In this document: positions 8,080 to 16,071 of the stretch, piece after piece
Position numbering within the stretch: position 1 is the stretch's first letter
Layout: each line of letters begins with the position of its first letter
Source: an uncultured Granulosicoccaceae bacterium
Lineage (GTDB): Bacteria > Pseudomonadota > Gammaproteobacteria > CALCKW01
Assembly: GCA_937965695.1 (NCBI GenBank)
Contig: CALCKW010000029.1
Span: 1 to 34,052, forward strand
Reading direction: 5' to 3'
Length of the DNA stretch: 34,052 bases
Translations under genes and position numbers: made by a program
Notes under the pieces: model-generated
The model's input: the letters and a program-made list of their open reading frames with translations, nothing else
Told to the model about the DNA's origin: nothing
The model's database searches: none

Positions 8080-8886
8080 TTATTTGTACTCTTCGTGCAT
8101 CGCTTGGGCGAAAGGCGTATTGGCGACGCCATACTTAGTTTCTAGTTCTAAGATGCGGCCGGTTTTATGCCAGTCCACGATCATCTCGCTCATCAGAGTG
8201 GCAAATGCATCTTCACCCAACTGTACCGCTAGACCCCAAGGCGCATCGTCGATAGTTGGTAGTGGCATCTCGTACTCACTCCAAGCGTCGTCTTTGGTCT
8301 TGGCGACAATGGCGCTGTCGTCGTAGACAAAAGCGGCGCAGTTCCCACCTTTGAGTGCTGCATAGGCCTCGGCGGTACCTTTAAAGGCAACAATCTTCGC
8401 ACCGTACTTTTGAGAAGTCGCTTTATTGTAAAAGGCACCCTGAATACCACAAACGGGTTTGCCGTTTAGGTCATCCCAGCTTTTCAGGCCAAGTTTTTTC
8501 AGTGCCAATACGTTGGTGCCAGATGAGTAGTAGTTAGGATCGACGATGTTGACGACTTTACGGCGGTCCGGTTTGTCGGTCATTGTGGCGATCATCAGGT
8601 CGATTTTGCCTTGCTCGAGGAACTGCATGCGGTTAGAGCTGACAACAGGGACATATTCCACATCAACACCCAGTTTGTCCGCTACGTCTTTGGCTAGGTC
8701 AGGCTCGATACCGATGATGGCGCCAGAGGTATCTAGAAATCCGTAGGGGATGTAATCCGCTTTAACACCAACGATTAGCTTGCCGCGCTCTTTGATGGTG
8801 TCCAGTGCGTCAGCACTGGCGGTGCCCATGCCGATGCCCACAGCGACAAAAGCTGCGGCGATAGTTTTTAGGGTTCTCAGTTTCAT
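8080..8886 (-). CDS. Family-3 extracellular solute-binding protein of ABC importer
   Basis: A 268-residue periplasmic binding protein started at MKLRTLKT (base 8886, GAGA just upstream). A signal peptide ends near GTASADA. The mature part opens with LDTIKERGKLIVGVKADYIP and continues through GIEPDLAKDVADKLGV and EQGKIDLMIATMTDKPDRR, all typical of the SBP_bac_3 (polar amino acid) fold. It is the first gene of the importer operon. The usual ligand class is amino acids or opines. Because the operon shares its regulator neighbourhood with sulfonate-catabolic genes, the ligand could be an anionic C3 sulfonate such as cysteate or dihydroxypropanesulfonate; that is inference from context only. Confidence 0.92.
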   Translation of the reverse strand: MKLRTLKTIAAAFVAVGIGMGTASADALDTIKERGKLIVGVKADYIPYGFLDTSGAIIGIEPDLAKDVADKLGVDVEYVPVVSSNRMQFLEQGKIDLMIATMTDKPDRRKVVNIVDPNYYSSGTNVLALKKLGLKSWDDLNGKPVCGIQGAFYNKATSQKYGAKIVAFKGTAEAYAALKGGNCAAFVYDDSAIVAKTKDDAWSEYEMPLPTIDDAPWGLAVQLGEDAFATLMSEMIVDWHKTGRILELETKYGVANTPFAQAMHEEYK

Positions 8887-9003
8887 CTCGATTCTCTCAG
8901 TAAGATGCTGCTCCGCAAGTGAGCGGCTTGGTTTTCGACCGATAGAGTGAGATCTGCTTGCATGTTTCAAGCTGCGTCACGCTCTAGCCAGTCGATATAC
9001 ACA

Positions 9004-9031
9004 ATATTAAAGTAGAAAAATGGTGCCTCAA
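9004..9031 (-). promoter_or_regulatory. Possible promoter of the ABC importer operon
   Basis: On the minus strand TTGAGG (9026-9031) and TAATAT (9004-9009) are separated by 16 bp, about 120 bp before the binding-protein start. Each box matches the sigma-70 consensus at four of six positions. Upstream lies a small inverted repeat, TTGATA-GTTT-TATCAA (9066-9081), that could be an operator. Nothing else was recognised in 8887-9179. Confidence 0.3.
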
Positions 9032-9179
9032 AAGCATTAAAATACACCTTGAAGACTGAGCGTTATTGATAGTTTTATCAAGTAACTTTTTTTAATATCA
9101 CGAATGGGATGGGGTGTTGAAGCGCTGGTATGCATGTTTCTGAAAGCGTATAAAGCGACGTTTTTTAACTTTGAATGCG

Positions 9180-10190
9180 CTAAGAGTTTGGTGCTGCTAG
9201 TGAGCCACGCTCAACGAGATAAGTGCTCAGCTCTATTTGACGGGGATTGCCTCGAGCCTCATCTGAAAGCAATAGATCGGCAGATTTTCTACCCATTTTG
9301 CGGTGAGGTACGTGCACTGTCGTTATGCCCGGCTCCACGACGCTCGCGATCTCTAAATCATCGAACCCTGTAATGGAGACTTCTCTAGGTACCTCGATGC
9401 CCATTTCTCTGGCTTTCTTTAAAGCGCCCACGGCTTGCACGTCATTGCCGCACATAACAACAGTGGGTTCTGCTTGCATTAGCTGTTCAAAAGCTTCGCC
9501 GGCTTCAGCGATGGAGTAAGGTGTTTCAAGGATTGTCATGCTGTCGGGATCAATGTTTGCCGTTGAAAGCGCTTTTTGGGCGCCTTTGACACGCTCGGTT
9601 GCTCGATCGTTGTTGAGCCGCTCGGCACTTAGAAAGGCGAACTTTCGATGACCGAGTTCTATGGCTCTCTGGGTCAGCTCAAAGCTTGCGGCCTGATTAT
9701 CAAAGCCAACCATGTTGTATTGAGATTCCGCATCAAAACTCCAGGCAATGACGACAGGAACATTTTGTTGTTCTAAAAACTTATAAACATTCTCACTGCG
9801 ACTGTTGCCAATAAGCAGCAGTCCATCAGCCCCTCGCGCCACCATCGAACGAATCTGCTGTTCTTCAATTTTGGGGTCATAGTACGAGCTGGCTACTAGC
9901 AGCGTAGCGCCTTGCTCGGACAAACTCTCTTGAAATGTTTGTAAACCCCTGGCGAAGATTGCGTTGGCCATTGTCGGGATAATTGCACCAATGGTGTTGG
10001 TGCGCTTGGTGGCTAGGGCGACGGCACCAAAATTTGGCGAGTAACCTAGTGCATCTACTGCGGATAAAACCTTCTCGCGTGTGGATTGCGCCACGCGTTC
10101 AGGGAAGTTTATGCACCTAGACACCGTTGCGGTAGAAACCTTTGCGGCTTTGGCGACATCTTCCAGCGTGGGTAGCGCGTTTTTACTCAT
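9180..10190 (-). CDS. LacI-family transcriptional regulator
   Basis: A 336-residue repressor started at MSKNALPTLEDV (base 10190); the open frame continues upstream without similarity. The N-terminal helix-turn-helix reads TLEDVAKAAKVSTATVSRCIN and the hinge region GYSPNFGAVALATKRTNTIG. The rest is a periplasmic-binding-protein-like sensor ending in the usual GFDDLEIASVVEPGITTV region. It lies between the importer operon (same strand, downstream) and the divergent sulfonate operon starting at 10536. The two palindromes at 10348-10383 have the central CG typical of LacI-family operators and overlap its own promoter, so autoregulation and control of the divergent genes are likely. The inducer is unknown; a pathway sulfonate is the natural guess. 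Confidence 0.93.
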   Translation of the reverse strand: MSKNALPTLEDVAKAAKVSTATVSRCINFPERVAQSTREKVLSAVDALGYSPNFGAVALATKRTNTIGAIIPTMANAIFARGLQTFQESLSEQGATLLVASSYYDPKIEEQQIRSMVARGADGLLLIGNSRSENVYKFLEQQNVPVVIAWSFDAESQYNMVGFDNQAASFELTQRAIELGHRKFAFLSAERLNNDRATERVKGAQKALSTANIDPDSMTILETPYSIAEAGEAFEQLMQAEPTVVMCGNDVQAVGALKKAREMGIEVPREVSITGFDDLEIASVVEPGITTVHVPHRKMGRKSADLLLSDEARGNPRQIELSTYLVERGSLAAPNS

Positions 10191-10335
10191 TACAATCCAC
10201 AATCCTATAGTGTGGGTAATCCGGCTTGCTTTGCTCGTCGGGCGTGGGCCTTTATTGCGCAATGGCATTCGATCACAAGCAAGTTAGTCATTGATTTATT
10301 TCGGGTCGTGCTAGCGTTCAGCGCATACCGGAATG

Positions 10336-10344
10336 ATTATACCA
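10336..10344 (-). promoter_or_regulatory. Extended -10 promoter of the LacI-family gene
   Basis: On the minus strand TGGTATAAT is a perfect extended -10 element (TGnTATAAT), about 145 bp before the repressor start. No good -35 box is present, which extended -10 promoters tolerate. The first operator lies immediately upstream, in the spacer position. Confidence 0.55.
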
Positions 10345-10347
10345 GAC

Positions 10348-10383
10348 TGTAAGCGCTTACATAATTTTATGTAAGCGCTTGCA
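10348..10383. promoter_or_regulatory. Tandem LacI-family operators
   Basis: TGTAAGCGCTTACA (10348-10361) is a perfect 14-bp palindrome. TGTAAGCGCTTGCA (10370-10383) is a near-identical second copy. Their centres are 22 bp apart, two helical turns, so two repressor dimers would sit on the same face. The bases 10351-10380 also form a larger palindrome with 14-bp arms around a 2-bp centre. The remainder of 10191-10535 holds no gene, and the plus-strand promoter for the sulfonate operon was not resolved. Confidence 0.85.
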
Positions 10384-10535
10384 TGGAGGGTGAGTATGCA
10401 TTAACTTGGTCTCAGATTTACGGTGCTTAGGTTGATTGTTATTGGCTTAAGTTGCCGGTTAATGAAGAATTACATGAATAAACTTCGGTTTCTGCGGCAT
10501 GCAGGCTGAACAATACCCCTAGGAAATTAGTAATT

Positions 10536-11846
10536 ATGGCTCTGGAATACTTAAAAAAAGCGACACTCACGTCGGCGACCGATGTCGCTGATGTCAGTCA
10601 CACGGTCAAGGAGATTCTCGATGCGATCGAGGCCGGCGGTGACAGTGTCGCCAAGGAATACGCAGCCAAGTTCGATAACTACGACGGCAGCATCATAATG
10701 AGTGCCGAGGAGATTGAAGCCGCTTGCGCTCTTGTGCCTGAAAAACTCAAGCGAGACATACAGTTTGCTCACGCCAATGTTAAGCGCTTTGCAGAAGCCC
10801 AAAAAACAACACTTCAAGATATTGAAGTTGAGATTGTTCCTGGGCTAGTCGCTGGCCAAAAAACAATCCCCTGCAACACGGCGGGTTGTTATATCCCCGG
10901 TGGCCGTTACAGCCACATTGCCTCTGCCATCATGACGGTCACTACCGCTAAGGTCGCTGGTGTACACAATATTGTTGCTTGTTCTCCTCCGCGCCCTGGC
11001 GTAGGTGTTGCCCCTGCTATTGTTTATGCAGCACACATTGCAGGCGCTGATACCATCTTAGCGATGGGCGGCGTGCAAGCTATTGCAAGCATGACATTTG
11101 GTTTGTTCGGCTTGCCAAAGGCAGACATCTTGGTCGGTCCCGGCAACCAGTTTGTCGCGGAAGCTAAGCGTATTCTGTTTGGCCGCGTGGGCATTGATAT
11201 GTTCGCAGGGCCTACGGATAGTTTGATCCTCGCTGACAAAAATGCAGACCCTATGATCGCGGCCGTTGATTTGGTCAGTCAAGCTGAGCACGGTTACAAC
11301 TCTCCGGTTTGGTTGGTCACTGATGATCGCGTACTCGCTGAAAAGGTGATGGAGCTGGTGCCAGGCTTGATAGCCGATCTGCCTGAATTAAACGGTAAGA
11401 ATGCAGAAGCAGCCTGGCGTGATTACGCTGAGGTGATTTTGTGCAGCGATCGCGAAGAGATGGCCGCTTGTTCTGATCATTACGCACCGGAACATTTGAC
11501 CGTGCAAGCCGAAGATTTGGACTGGTGGTTGAATCGCTTGCAGTGCTACGGTTCATTGTTCTTGGGTGAGGAAACCACCGTCTCTTACGGCGATAAGGCC
11601 TCGGGCACTAACCATGTATTGCCAACATCTGGCGCTGCCAATTACACCGGTGGATTGTCTGTTCACAAGTACATGAAAATTGTGACTTGGCAGCGGGCTA
11701 CTCGTGAAGGATCTAAGCCTATCGCCGAAGCCACGGCGCGCATCTCTCGACTTGAAGGCATGGAAGGGCACGCACGTGCAGCTGATGTTCGTTTAGCAAA
11801 GTACTTTCCCGACGAGACATTTGAGCTCACGGTCCCAGAAGTATGA
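10536..11846 (+). CDS. hpsN: Sulfopropanediol 3-dehydrogenase (HpsN)
   Basis: A 436-residue protein of the histidinol-dehydrogenase fold that matches HpsN rather than HisD. HpsN oxidises (R)-2,3-dihydroxypropane-1-sulfonate to (R)-3-sulfolactate in two NAD-dependent steps. Zinc and catalytic residues of the fold are present: Gln249 and His252 in SQAEHGYNSP, Glu319-His320 in YAPEHL, Asp353 in GDKASGTNHVLPT and His412 in EGHARAADVRL. Where HisD has AEHDP and GGSAPYPS, this protein has AEHGYNSP and GGRYSHIAS, and the length is that of HpsN. No other his genes are nearby; dehydrogenases and sulfopyruvate decarboxylase follow. It is the first gene of the plus-strand operon and overlaps the next gene by 4 bp. 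Confidence 0.88.
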   Translation: MALEYLKKATLTSATDVADVSHTVKEILDAIEAGGDSVAKEYAAKFDNYDGSIIMSAEEIEAACALVPEKLKRDIQFAHANVKRFAEAQKTTLQDIEVEIVPGLVAGQKTIPCNTAGCYIPGGRYSHIASAIMTVTTAKVAGVHNIVACSPPRPGVGVAPAIVYAAHIAGADTILAMGGVQAIASMTFGLFGLPKADILVGPGNQFVAEAKRILFGRVGIDMFAGPTDSLILADKNADPMIAAVDLVSQAEHGYNSPVWLVTDDRVLAEKVMELVPGLIADLPELNGKNAEAAWRDYAEVILCSDREEMAACSDHYAPEHLTVQAEDLDWWLNRLQCYGSLFLGEETTVSYGDKASGTNHVLPTSGAANYTGGLSVHKYMKIVTWQRATREGSKPIAEATARISRLEGMEGHARAADVRLAKYFPDETFELTVPEV

Positions 11847-12610
11847 GTGATGCTGAGTTGCCACCTTTCTTTGATTTAAAGGGCAAAGTAGCCTGTGTCA
11901 CGGGTGCTAGCTCAGGCCTGGGGCGCCAGGCGGCATCAACATTAGTGCGAGCCGGCGCCTCAGTAGTTGCTGTGGCCCGACGCGAAGATCAACTGCGTGA
12001 GTGGAGCGAGAGCACCGATGGGCCGACTTCATTTGTGGCTGCTGATTTGGCGGATCGAGCCAAGTTGGCTGATATCGTCGCCGCGGTGTCAGAGCCTTTT
12101 GGATCGCCGGATATTCTCATAAACGCGGCAGGTCTGAACACGCGAGAAGCCGCCGATGAAATAACGGCAGAAGGCTGGAATGCAACTCTGGACATAAACC
12201 TAGCTGCGCCATTTTTCTTGGCGCAGGCAATGGTGCCGAGTATGCGTTCTAAAGGCTGGGGGCGCATTGTCAATTTTGCTTCGTTGCAAAGCCATCGGGC
12301 CTTTCCGGGCGGATTGTCCTATGGTGCATCCAAGGGTGGTGTCGCGCAGATGACGCGTGCGATGGCGGAGGCGTGGTCCAGTGACGGCATTAATACCAAC
12401 GCTATCGGGCCAGGTTTTTTTCGTACAGAGCTAACGGCTGCCGTGTTCAACGATCCAGAGCGCTCGGCCCGCAATGCCGCTCAAACCTGTATCGGCCGCA
12501 ACGGCGAAGTGGCGGATATGGACGGGCCGTTATTATTTTTCTGCTCAGACGCCTCGGCCTATGTGACGGGTCAAGTGCTGATGGTCGATGGAGGATTTAC
12601 CGCAAAATGA
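11843..12610 (+). CDS. Short-chain dehydrogenase (possible DHPS 2-dehydrogenase)
   Basis: A 255-residue classical SDR: cofactor motif TGASSGLG (20-27), NAAG near 93-96, Ser146 and the Tyr159-x3-Lys163 catalytic pair in YGASK. It ends with the typical TGQVLMVDGGF strand. It overlaps hpsN by ATGA and the following zinc dehydrogenase by ATGA, so the three genes are translationally coupled. Known HpsN clusters carry two 2-dehydrogenases (HpsO and HpsP) that interconvert the DHPS enantiomers through the 2-keto form. This gene and the next could fill that pair, but which is which cannot be told from the sequence. A gluconate or sugar-acid dehydrogenase role is the alternative. Confidence 0.85.
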   Translation: MSDAELPPFFDLKGKVACVTGASSGLGRQAASTLVRAGASVVAVARREDQLREWSESTDGPTSFVAADLADRAKLADIVAAVSEPFGSPDILINAAGLNTREAADEITAEGWNATLDINLAAPFFLAQAMVPSMRSKGWGRIVNFASLQSHRAFPGGLSYGASKGGVAQMTRAMAEAWSSDGINTNAIGPGFFRTELTAAVFNDPERSARNAAQTCIGRNGEVADMDGPLLFFCSDASAYVTGQVLMVDGGFTAK

Positions 12611-13614
12611 AAGCTTTGGTTTATACAGGCCCAGAGTCGCTCGAGTATATCGACTTTGCTGATCCTGCTCCTGCTCCTGCTTCGGATGCAGATGAAGTTC
12701 TTATTCGCGTTGAAAGCGTCGGCATCTGTGGCTCAGATATGCACGCTTATCTCGGTCACGATGAACGCCGCCCGGCACCGTTAATCTTAGGTCACGAAGC
12801 CGCCGGTGTTGTGGTGGGTGGCAGCGATGATGGAAGGCGCGTTACGGTCAATCCGTTGGTGACCTGCGGCAGTTGTAAATATTGCCTGAGTGAACGTGAA
12901 AACCTTTGCCCGCAACGCCAAATAATTTCTATGCCTCCGCGTGAAGGCGCCTTTTCGCAGTACCTAAAGATGCCGCGTGGCAATCTGGTTACGGTGCCTG
13001 ATCATGTCAGCTTTGACCAAGCTTGTTTGGCTGAACCCATTGCTTGTGGTTGGCACGCCGGCCGCTTGGCGCAAGGTGCATTGAATAGTCCTTTTGCGGA
13101 ATGCGGCGCGTTGGTTATTGGCGGTGGTGCAATTGGTGTCGGGGCTGCGTTATCATTGATTTGCCAAGGGGTTGGCTCCGTCGTGGTCGTTGAGCCCAAC
13201 AAGCTACGTCGCGATTTCTTAAAGCAGCAGGGCGAGCTAGATGTGCGCTCACCGGATGAACTTGATGCGGAACAGCAGTATCAGCTGGCGATTGATTGTG
13301 TCGGCTATCCTGCAACGCGCGAACAAGCATCAAAGCTCGTCGAACCTGGTGGCGTGATTATGCATATTGGGTTGGGCAATGCAGAGGGCGGTTTAGATAT
13401 CCGCCGAATGACTTTGCATGAAATTACTTTTATTGGCACCTACACCTATACGCCTGCGGACTTTAGAGCCACGGCGGCGGCCATTTTTGATGGTCAACTC
13501 GGCAAACTAGAGTGGATAGAGGCGCGAGCACTCGCTGAGGGTGCGGCGGCTTTTGCTGAGATCAGAGGTGGGGAGGCGGCAGCACCTAAAATTGTGCTCA
13601 GGCCTTGGTCGTGA
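12607..13614 (+). CDS. Zinc-dependent medium-chain alcohol dehydrogenase
   Basis: A 335-residue member of the sorbitol/threonine dehydrogenase group. Catalytic zinc ligands are Cys41 (GICGSD) and His62-Glu63 (LGHEAAG). The structural zinc site has four Cys, at 87, 90, 93 and 101 (CGSCKYC then C). A Rossmann motif GGGAIGVGAAL follows in the second half. It is coupled by ATGA to the SDR and closes the first part of the operon; a 98-bp gap with a stem-loop separates it from comD. Context suggests oxidation of one DHPS enantiomer at C2, in the role HpsO or HpsP plays elsewhere. This assignment is inference. Confidence 0.87.
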   Translation: MKALVYTGPESLEYIDFADPAPAPASDADEVLIRVESVGICGSDMHAYLGHDERRPAPLILGHEAAGVVVGGSDDGRRVTVNPLVTCGSCKYCLSERENLCPQRQIISMPPREGAFSQYLKMPRGNLVTVPDHVSFDQACLAEPIACGWHAGRLAQGALNSPFAECGALVIGGGAIGVGAALSLICQGVGSVVVVEPNKLRRDFLKQQGELDVRSPDELDAEQQYQLAIDCVGYPATREQASKLVEPGGVIMHIGLGNAEGGLDIRRMTLHEITFIGTYTYTPADFRATAAAIFDGQLGKLEWIEARALAEGAAAFAEIRGGEAAAPKIVLRPWS

Positions 13615-13659
13615 ATTTCAAGCCCTGATTGCAGCCTTGCAGCAGGGAGAAGTATTTGT

Positions 13660-13688
13660 CGAGTGAGACCAAAACAGGTCGCGACTCG
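13660..13688 (+). other. Intercistronic stem-loop before comD
   Basis: CGAGT plus GACC (13660-13670) can pair with GGTC plus ACTCG (13677-13688) around an AAAACA loop, with a small internal loop. No T-run follows directly, and a strong GAGGAG ribosome site lies 19 bp downstream. It may process or stabilise the message between the dehydrogenase and decarboxylase parts of the operon. Confidence 0.4.
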
Positions 13689-13712
13689 TCTTTAAAATCG
13701 AGGAGTTTTTAA

Positions 13713-14210
13713 ATGTCTATTGAAGACAAAATAGTTGCCGACTTGGTGAAGCACCGAGTTGAATTGGTGACTACAGTGCCCTGCAAGCAGTTGGCAGGTG
13801 TCATTGAAAAAGTGGACGCTGAACCTAGCATCTACCACATTCCGTCTAACAAAGAAGACGAAGGCATGGGCATTTGCGCTGGTGCTTTTATGGGGGGCAA
13901 ACGCTCCGCTATCGTGATGCAAAACACGGCTATTGGTGTGACAATTAACACACTGGTGACATTGACTCAATTTTACCGCATGCCGTTGCCCATGCTGATC
14001 AGCTACCGTGGTGAGCTCGGCGAACCAGTGGCTTGTCAGGCGGAGATGGCAGTGCACACCAAAGCGCTGTTAGCGCAGATTAATGTGCCTACCTACCACC
14101 TGCACAAAGAAGCCGATGTGGAAGAGCTAGATGCCATTCTCGCGTACACCTTTATGTGCAATAAGCCAGTCGCAATTTTGACTGACGCCACTTTCTGGAA
14201 TGGGTACTGA
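13713..14210 (+). CDS. comD: Sulfopyruvate decarboxylase subunit alpha
   Basis: A 165-residue protein matching ComD, the pyrimidine-binding half of the thiamine-diphosphate enzyme that converts 3-sulfopyruvate to sulfoacetaldehyde and CO2. The conserved Glu region reads IPSNKEDEGMGICAGAFMGG, followed by MQNTAIGVTINTL and ISYRGELGE, as in sulfopyruvate and phosphonopyruvate decarboxylases. The split into two short genes favours sulfopyruvate decarboxylase. A strong GAGGAG site lies just before the ATG. The beta subunit gene follows at once. ComDE is established in bacterial sulfolactate breakdown, which agrees with hpsN upstream. Confidence 0.9.
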   Translation: MSIEDKIVADLVKHRVELVTTVPCKQLAGVIEKVDAEPSIYHIPSNKEDEGMGICAGAFMGGKRSAIVMQNTAIGVTINTLVTLTQFYRMPLPMLISYRGELGEPVACQAEMAVHTKALLAQINVPTYHLHKEADVEELDAILAYTFMCNKPVAILTDATFWNGY

Positions 14211-14211
14211 A

Positions 14212-14775
14212 ATGATTAGATCAGAAGTATTAAAAAGCCTGCTGCCTGTTTTTGCTGATCACCATGTGGTTTGCAACATCGGTTTGCCCAGCCAAGAGCT
14301 TCACATGATGGGTGACAAACCCACAAACTTTTATATGCTCGGTACCATGGGGCTGTCCTCATCTATCGGTCTAGGTGTTGCGCTGGCACAAAAAGAGAAA
14401 GTTATCTCCATCGATGGGGACGGTTCGGTACTTACCAACTTTGGTACGTTGCCCACCATTGCCAACAACGTAGCAGATAATTTTATTCTGTTAATTATCG
14501 ACAATGGCAGCTACGGCTCCACGGGTGATCAGCCAACCTACGCGGGCATGAAAACCTCATTGACAGCGGTGGCGACTGCTTGTGGTTGCGAGAATGTTGT
14601 AGAGTGCCAAGCTGAAGACGCTCCTGCCACACTGCAAGCCGCTATCGACAGTAACAAGATGACTATCATTGTTTGCAAGTGCGAGTCTGGCAATATCAAG
14701 GTGCCTGTGATCACAATGGATCCTGTTGTGATTCGTGATCGCTTTATGAAATCTTTAGAAGCACGAAACGCTTGA
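14212..14775 (+). CDS. comE: Sulfopyruvate decarboxylase subunit beta
   Basis: A 187-residue protein started at MIRSEVLKSL (base 14212), one base after the comD stop; an ATG four codons earlier (14200) would overlap comD. It carries the thiamine-diphosphate motif: IDGDGSVLTNFGTLPTIANN and, about 30 residues on, IDNGSYGSTG. It is the cofactor-binding partner of ComD. The mixed start region suggests translational coupling. The product, sulfoacetaldehyde, needs Xsc or a reductase for further use; neither is in the window. Confidence 0.9.
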   Translation: MIRSEVLKSLLPVFADHHVVCNIGLPSQELHMMGDKPTNFYMLGTMGLSSSIGLGVALAQKEKVISIDGDGSVLTNFGTLPTIANNVADNFILLIIDNGSYGSTGDQPTYAGMKTSLTAVATACGCENVVECQAEDAPATLQAAIDSNKMTIIVCKCESGNIKVPVITMDPVVIRDRFMKSLEARNA

Positions 14776-14794
14776 TCACGGAGAGTTGACCCCT

Positions 14795-15916
14795 ATGCTG
14801 CACCTGCCACAACACATTCATTCAGCGGAAGACGCTAGGCGTATAGCGCAAGGTCGTCTGCCTTGGATGGTGTTTGACTATATTGACGGTGCGGCAGGAG
14901 AGGGCCATGGCGAAGCAGCCAATCGCCAGGCCCTGCGAGAGTTGCGATTGCAGCCTCGCATACTCAACAACGTGGAGCACCGCAGTCTAGCGGTGCCGTT
15001 ATTTGGTGAAACGGTGGCTCTGCCTTTTGGTGTGAGTCCTATGGGTATGTGCAATTTGTCGCGGCCAGGCGCCGACCTCATGTTGGCGCGCATGGCCGCT
15101 AAACATAAAGTACCTGTAGGGGCGTCAACGGCAGCATCTACTTCACTCGAGAACATCATCGAAGCAGCCGACGGAAACGCCTGGTTTCAGTTGTATTTCA
15201 GTGGGGATTTCGAGGCTTCTAAAGCACTGATCGACAGAGCCGCCGCGTCTGGCTACAAAACGCTAGTGCTGACGGTTGATGTGCCAGAGGTGGGGCGTCG
15301 ACCGCGAGAACTCAAGCGCGGTTTTAAAATGCCTTTTAAAATTGGACCGCAGCAATTCGTCGATTTTGCACTGCATCCGCAGTGGTCTTTGTCGACATTG
15401 TTTAAAGGTGCACCGGAGCTGGCTAATTTTGGTGGTGAGTTTGGCGAGTTTGACCGAACCACTAGCCGAGCGGGTGCCGACTGGCAGTTGCTCAGCAATA
15501 TCCGCGAATTGTGGAAAGGCAACCTGGTTGTCAAAGGTGTGCTGAGTAGCGAAGATGCCATCAGACTGCGTGATGCGGGCGTGGATGCGATTCAGGTCTC
15601 CAGTCACGGTGGTCGTCAGCTCGATAGCGCGCCACCACCTATAGAAGCTTTGGCCAATATTCGTGCGGCCTTGGGCGTGGACTATCCGTTGTTTTTCGAC
15701 TCGGGTGTTCGCAGCGGAGAGGACGTGGTCAAGGCCTACGCAATGGGTGCAGACTTTGTCTTTTTTGGTCGCTCTTTGTTGTTCGCTATTGCAGCAGGTG
15801 GCGAACGCGGCTTGGCTGAAATGGTCGATGTTTTCAGCGCAGAGACCAGCATAGCGCTCGCTCAACTAGGACTTCGCGATATGCAATCGCTAAGCGACAA
15901 TATTATACTGCGCTGA
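14795..15916 (+). CDS. FMN-dependent L-2-hydroxyacid dehydrogenase (candidate sulfolactate dehydrogenase)
   Basis: A 373-residue protein of the lactate/glycolate oxidase family, started at the ATG at 14795 with GGAG 11 bases upstream; the earlier TTG at 14786 abuts that site and is unlikely. The active-site set is complete: YIDGAAGE near the start, Tyr in FQLYFSGD, Asp and Arg in LTVDVPEVGRRPRE, Lys in VVKGVLSSEDA, and His with Arg in SSHGGRQLD. It directly follows comDE. The missing step between HpsN and ComDE is sulfolactate to sulfopyruvate, done elsewhere by the FAD enzyme SlcD or by NAD enzymes. HpsN makes (R)-sulfolactate, which has the L arrangement this family uses, so it is a good candidate. 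Plain L-lactate dehydrogenase is the alternative. Confidence 0.85.
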   Translation: MLHLPQHIHSAEDARRIAQGRLPWMVFDYIDGAAGEGHGEAANRQALRELRLQPRILNNVEHRSLAVPLFGETVALPFGVSPMGMCNLSRPGADLMLARMAAKHKVPVGASTAASTSLENIIEAADGNAWFQLYFSGDFEASKALIDRAAASGYKTLVLTVDVPEVGRRPRELKRGFKMPFKIGPQQFVDFALHPQWSLSTLFKGAPELANFGGEFGEFDRTTSRAGADWQLLSNIRELWKGNLVVKGVLSSEDAIRLRDAGVDAIQVSSHGGRQLDSAPPPIEALANIRAALGVDYPLFFDSGVRSGEDVVKAYAMGADFVFFGRSLLFAIAAGGERGLAEMVDVFSAETSIALAQLGLRDMQSLSDNIILR

Positions 15917-16071
15917 GAACCCACATTTGTCCTCGTAGATCGAGGGCGCAAAATTGCCCAGGCCAGCACTTTGTTTTCAATAGTCTCAAAATTATCTAAA
16001 CCTTGTTGCACAAAACCATTTGTTGCTATCCCAATTCTCGTGACTGCAATTTGCAACGTTGAGGTGCGCTC

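Noticed and set aside
8084..8970. Longer N-termini of minus-strand genes (binding protein to 8970, LacI to 10268, YebC to 22119, VIT/VWA to 21111)
   Set aside because: The extra residues lack family similarity, and the internal Met in each case gives a proper signal peptide, helix-turn-helix or conserved start.
10536..11846. Histidinol dehydrogenase (hisD) for histidine biosynthesis
   Set aside because: The motifs that differ between HpsN and HisD (AEHGYNSP, GGRYSHIAS) follow HpsN, and the neighbours are sulfonate genes rather than his genes.
13713..14775. Phosphonopyruvate decarboxylase or acetolactate synthase
   Set aside because: The enzyme is split into two short subunits in the ComD/ComE order and lies after hpsN; phosphonate genes such as PEP mutase are absent.
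14786..14794. TTG at 14786 as start of the FMN enzyme
   Set aside because: It directly abuts the GGAG ribosome site; the ATG at 14795 has workable spacing.
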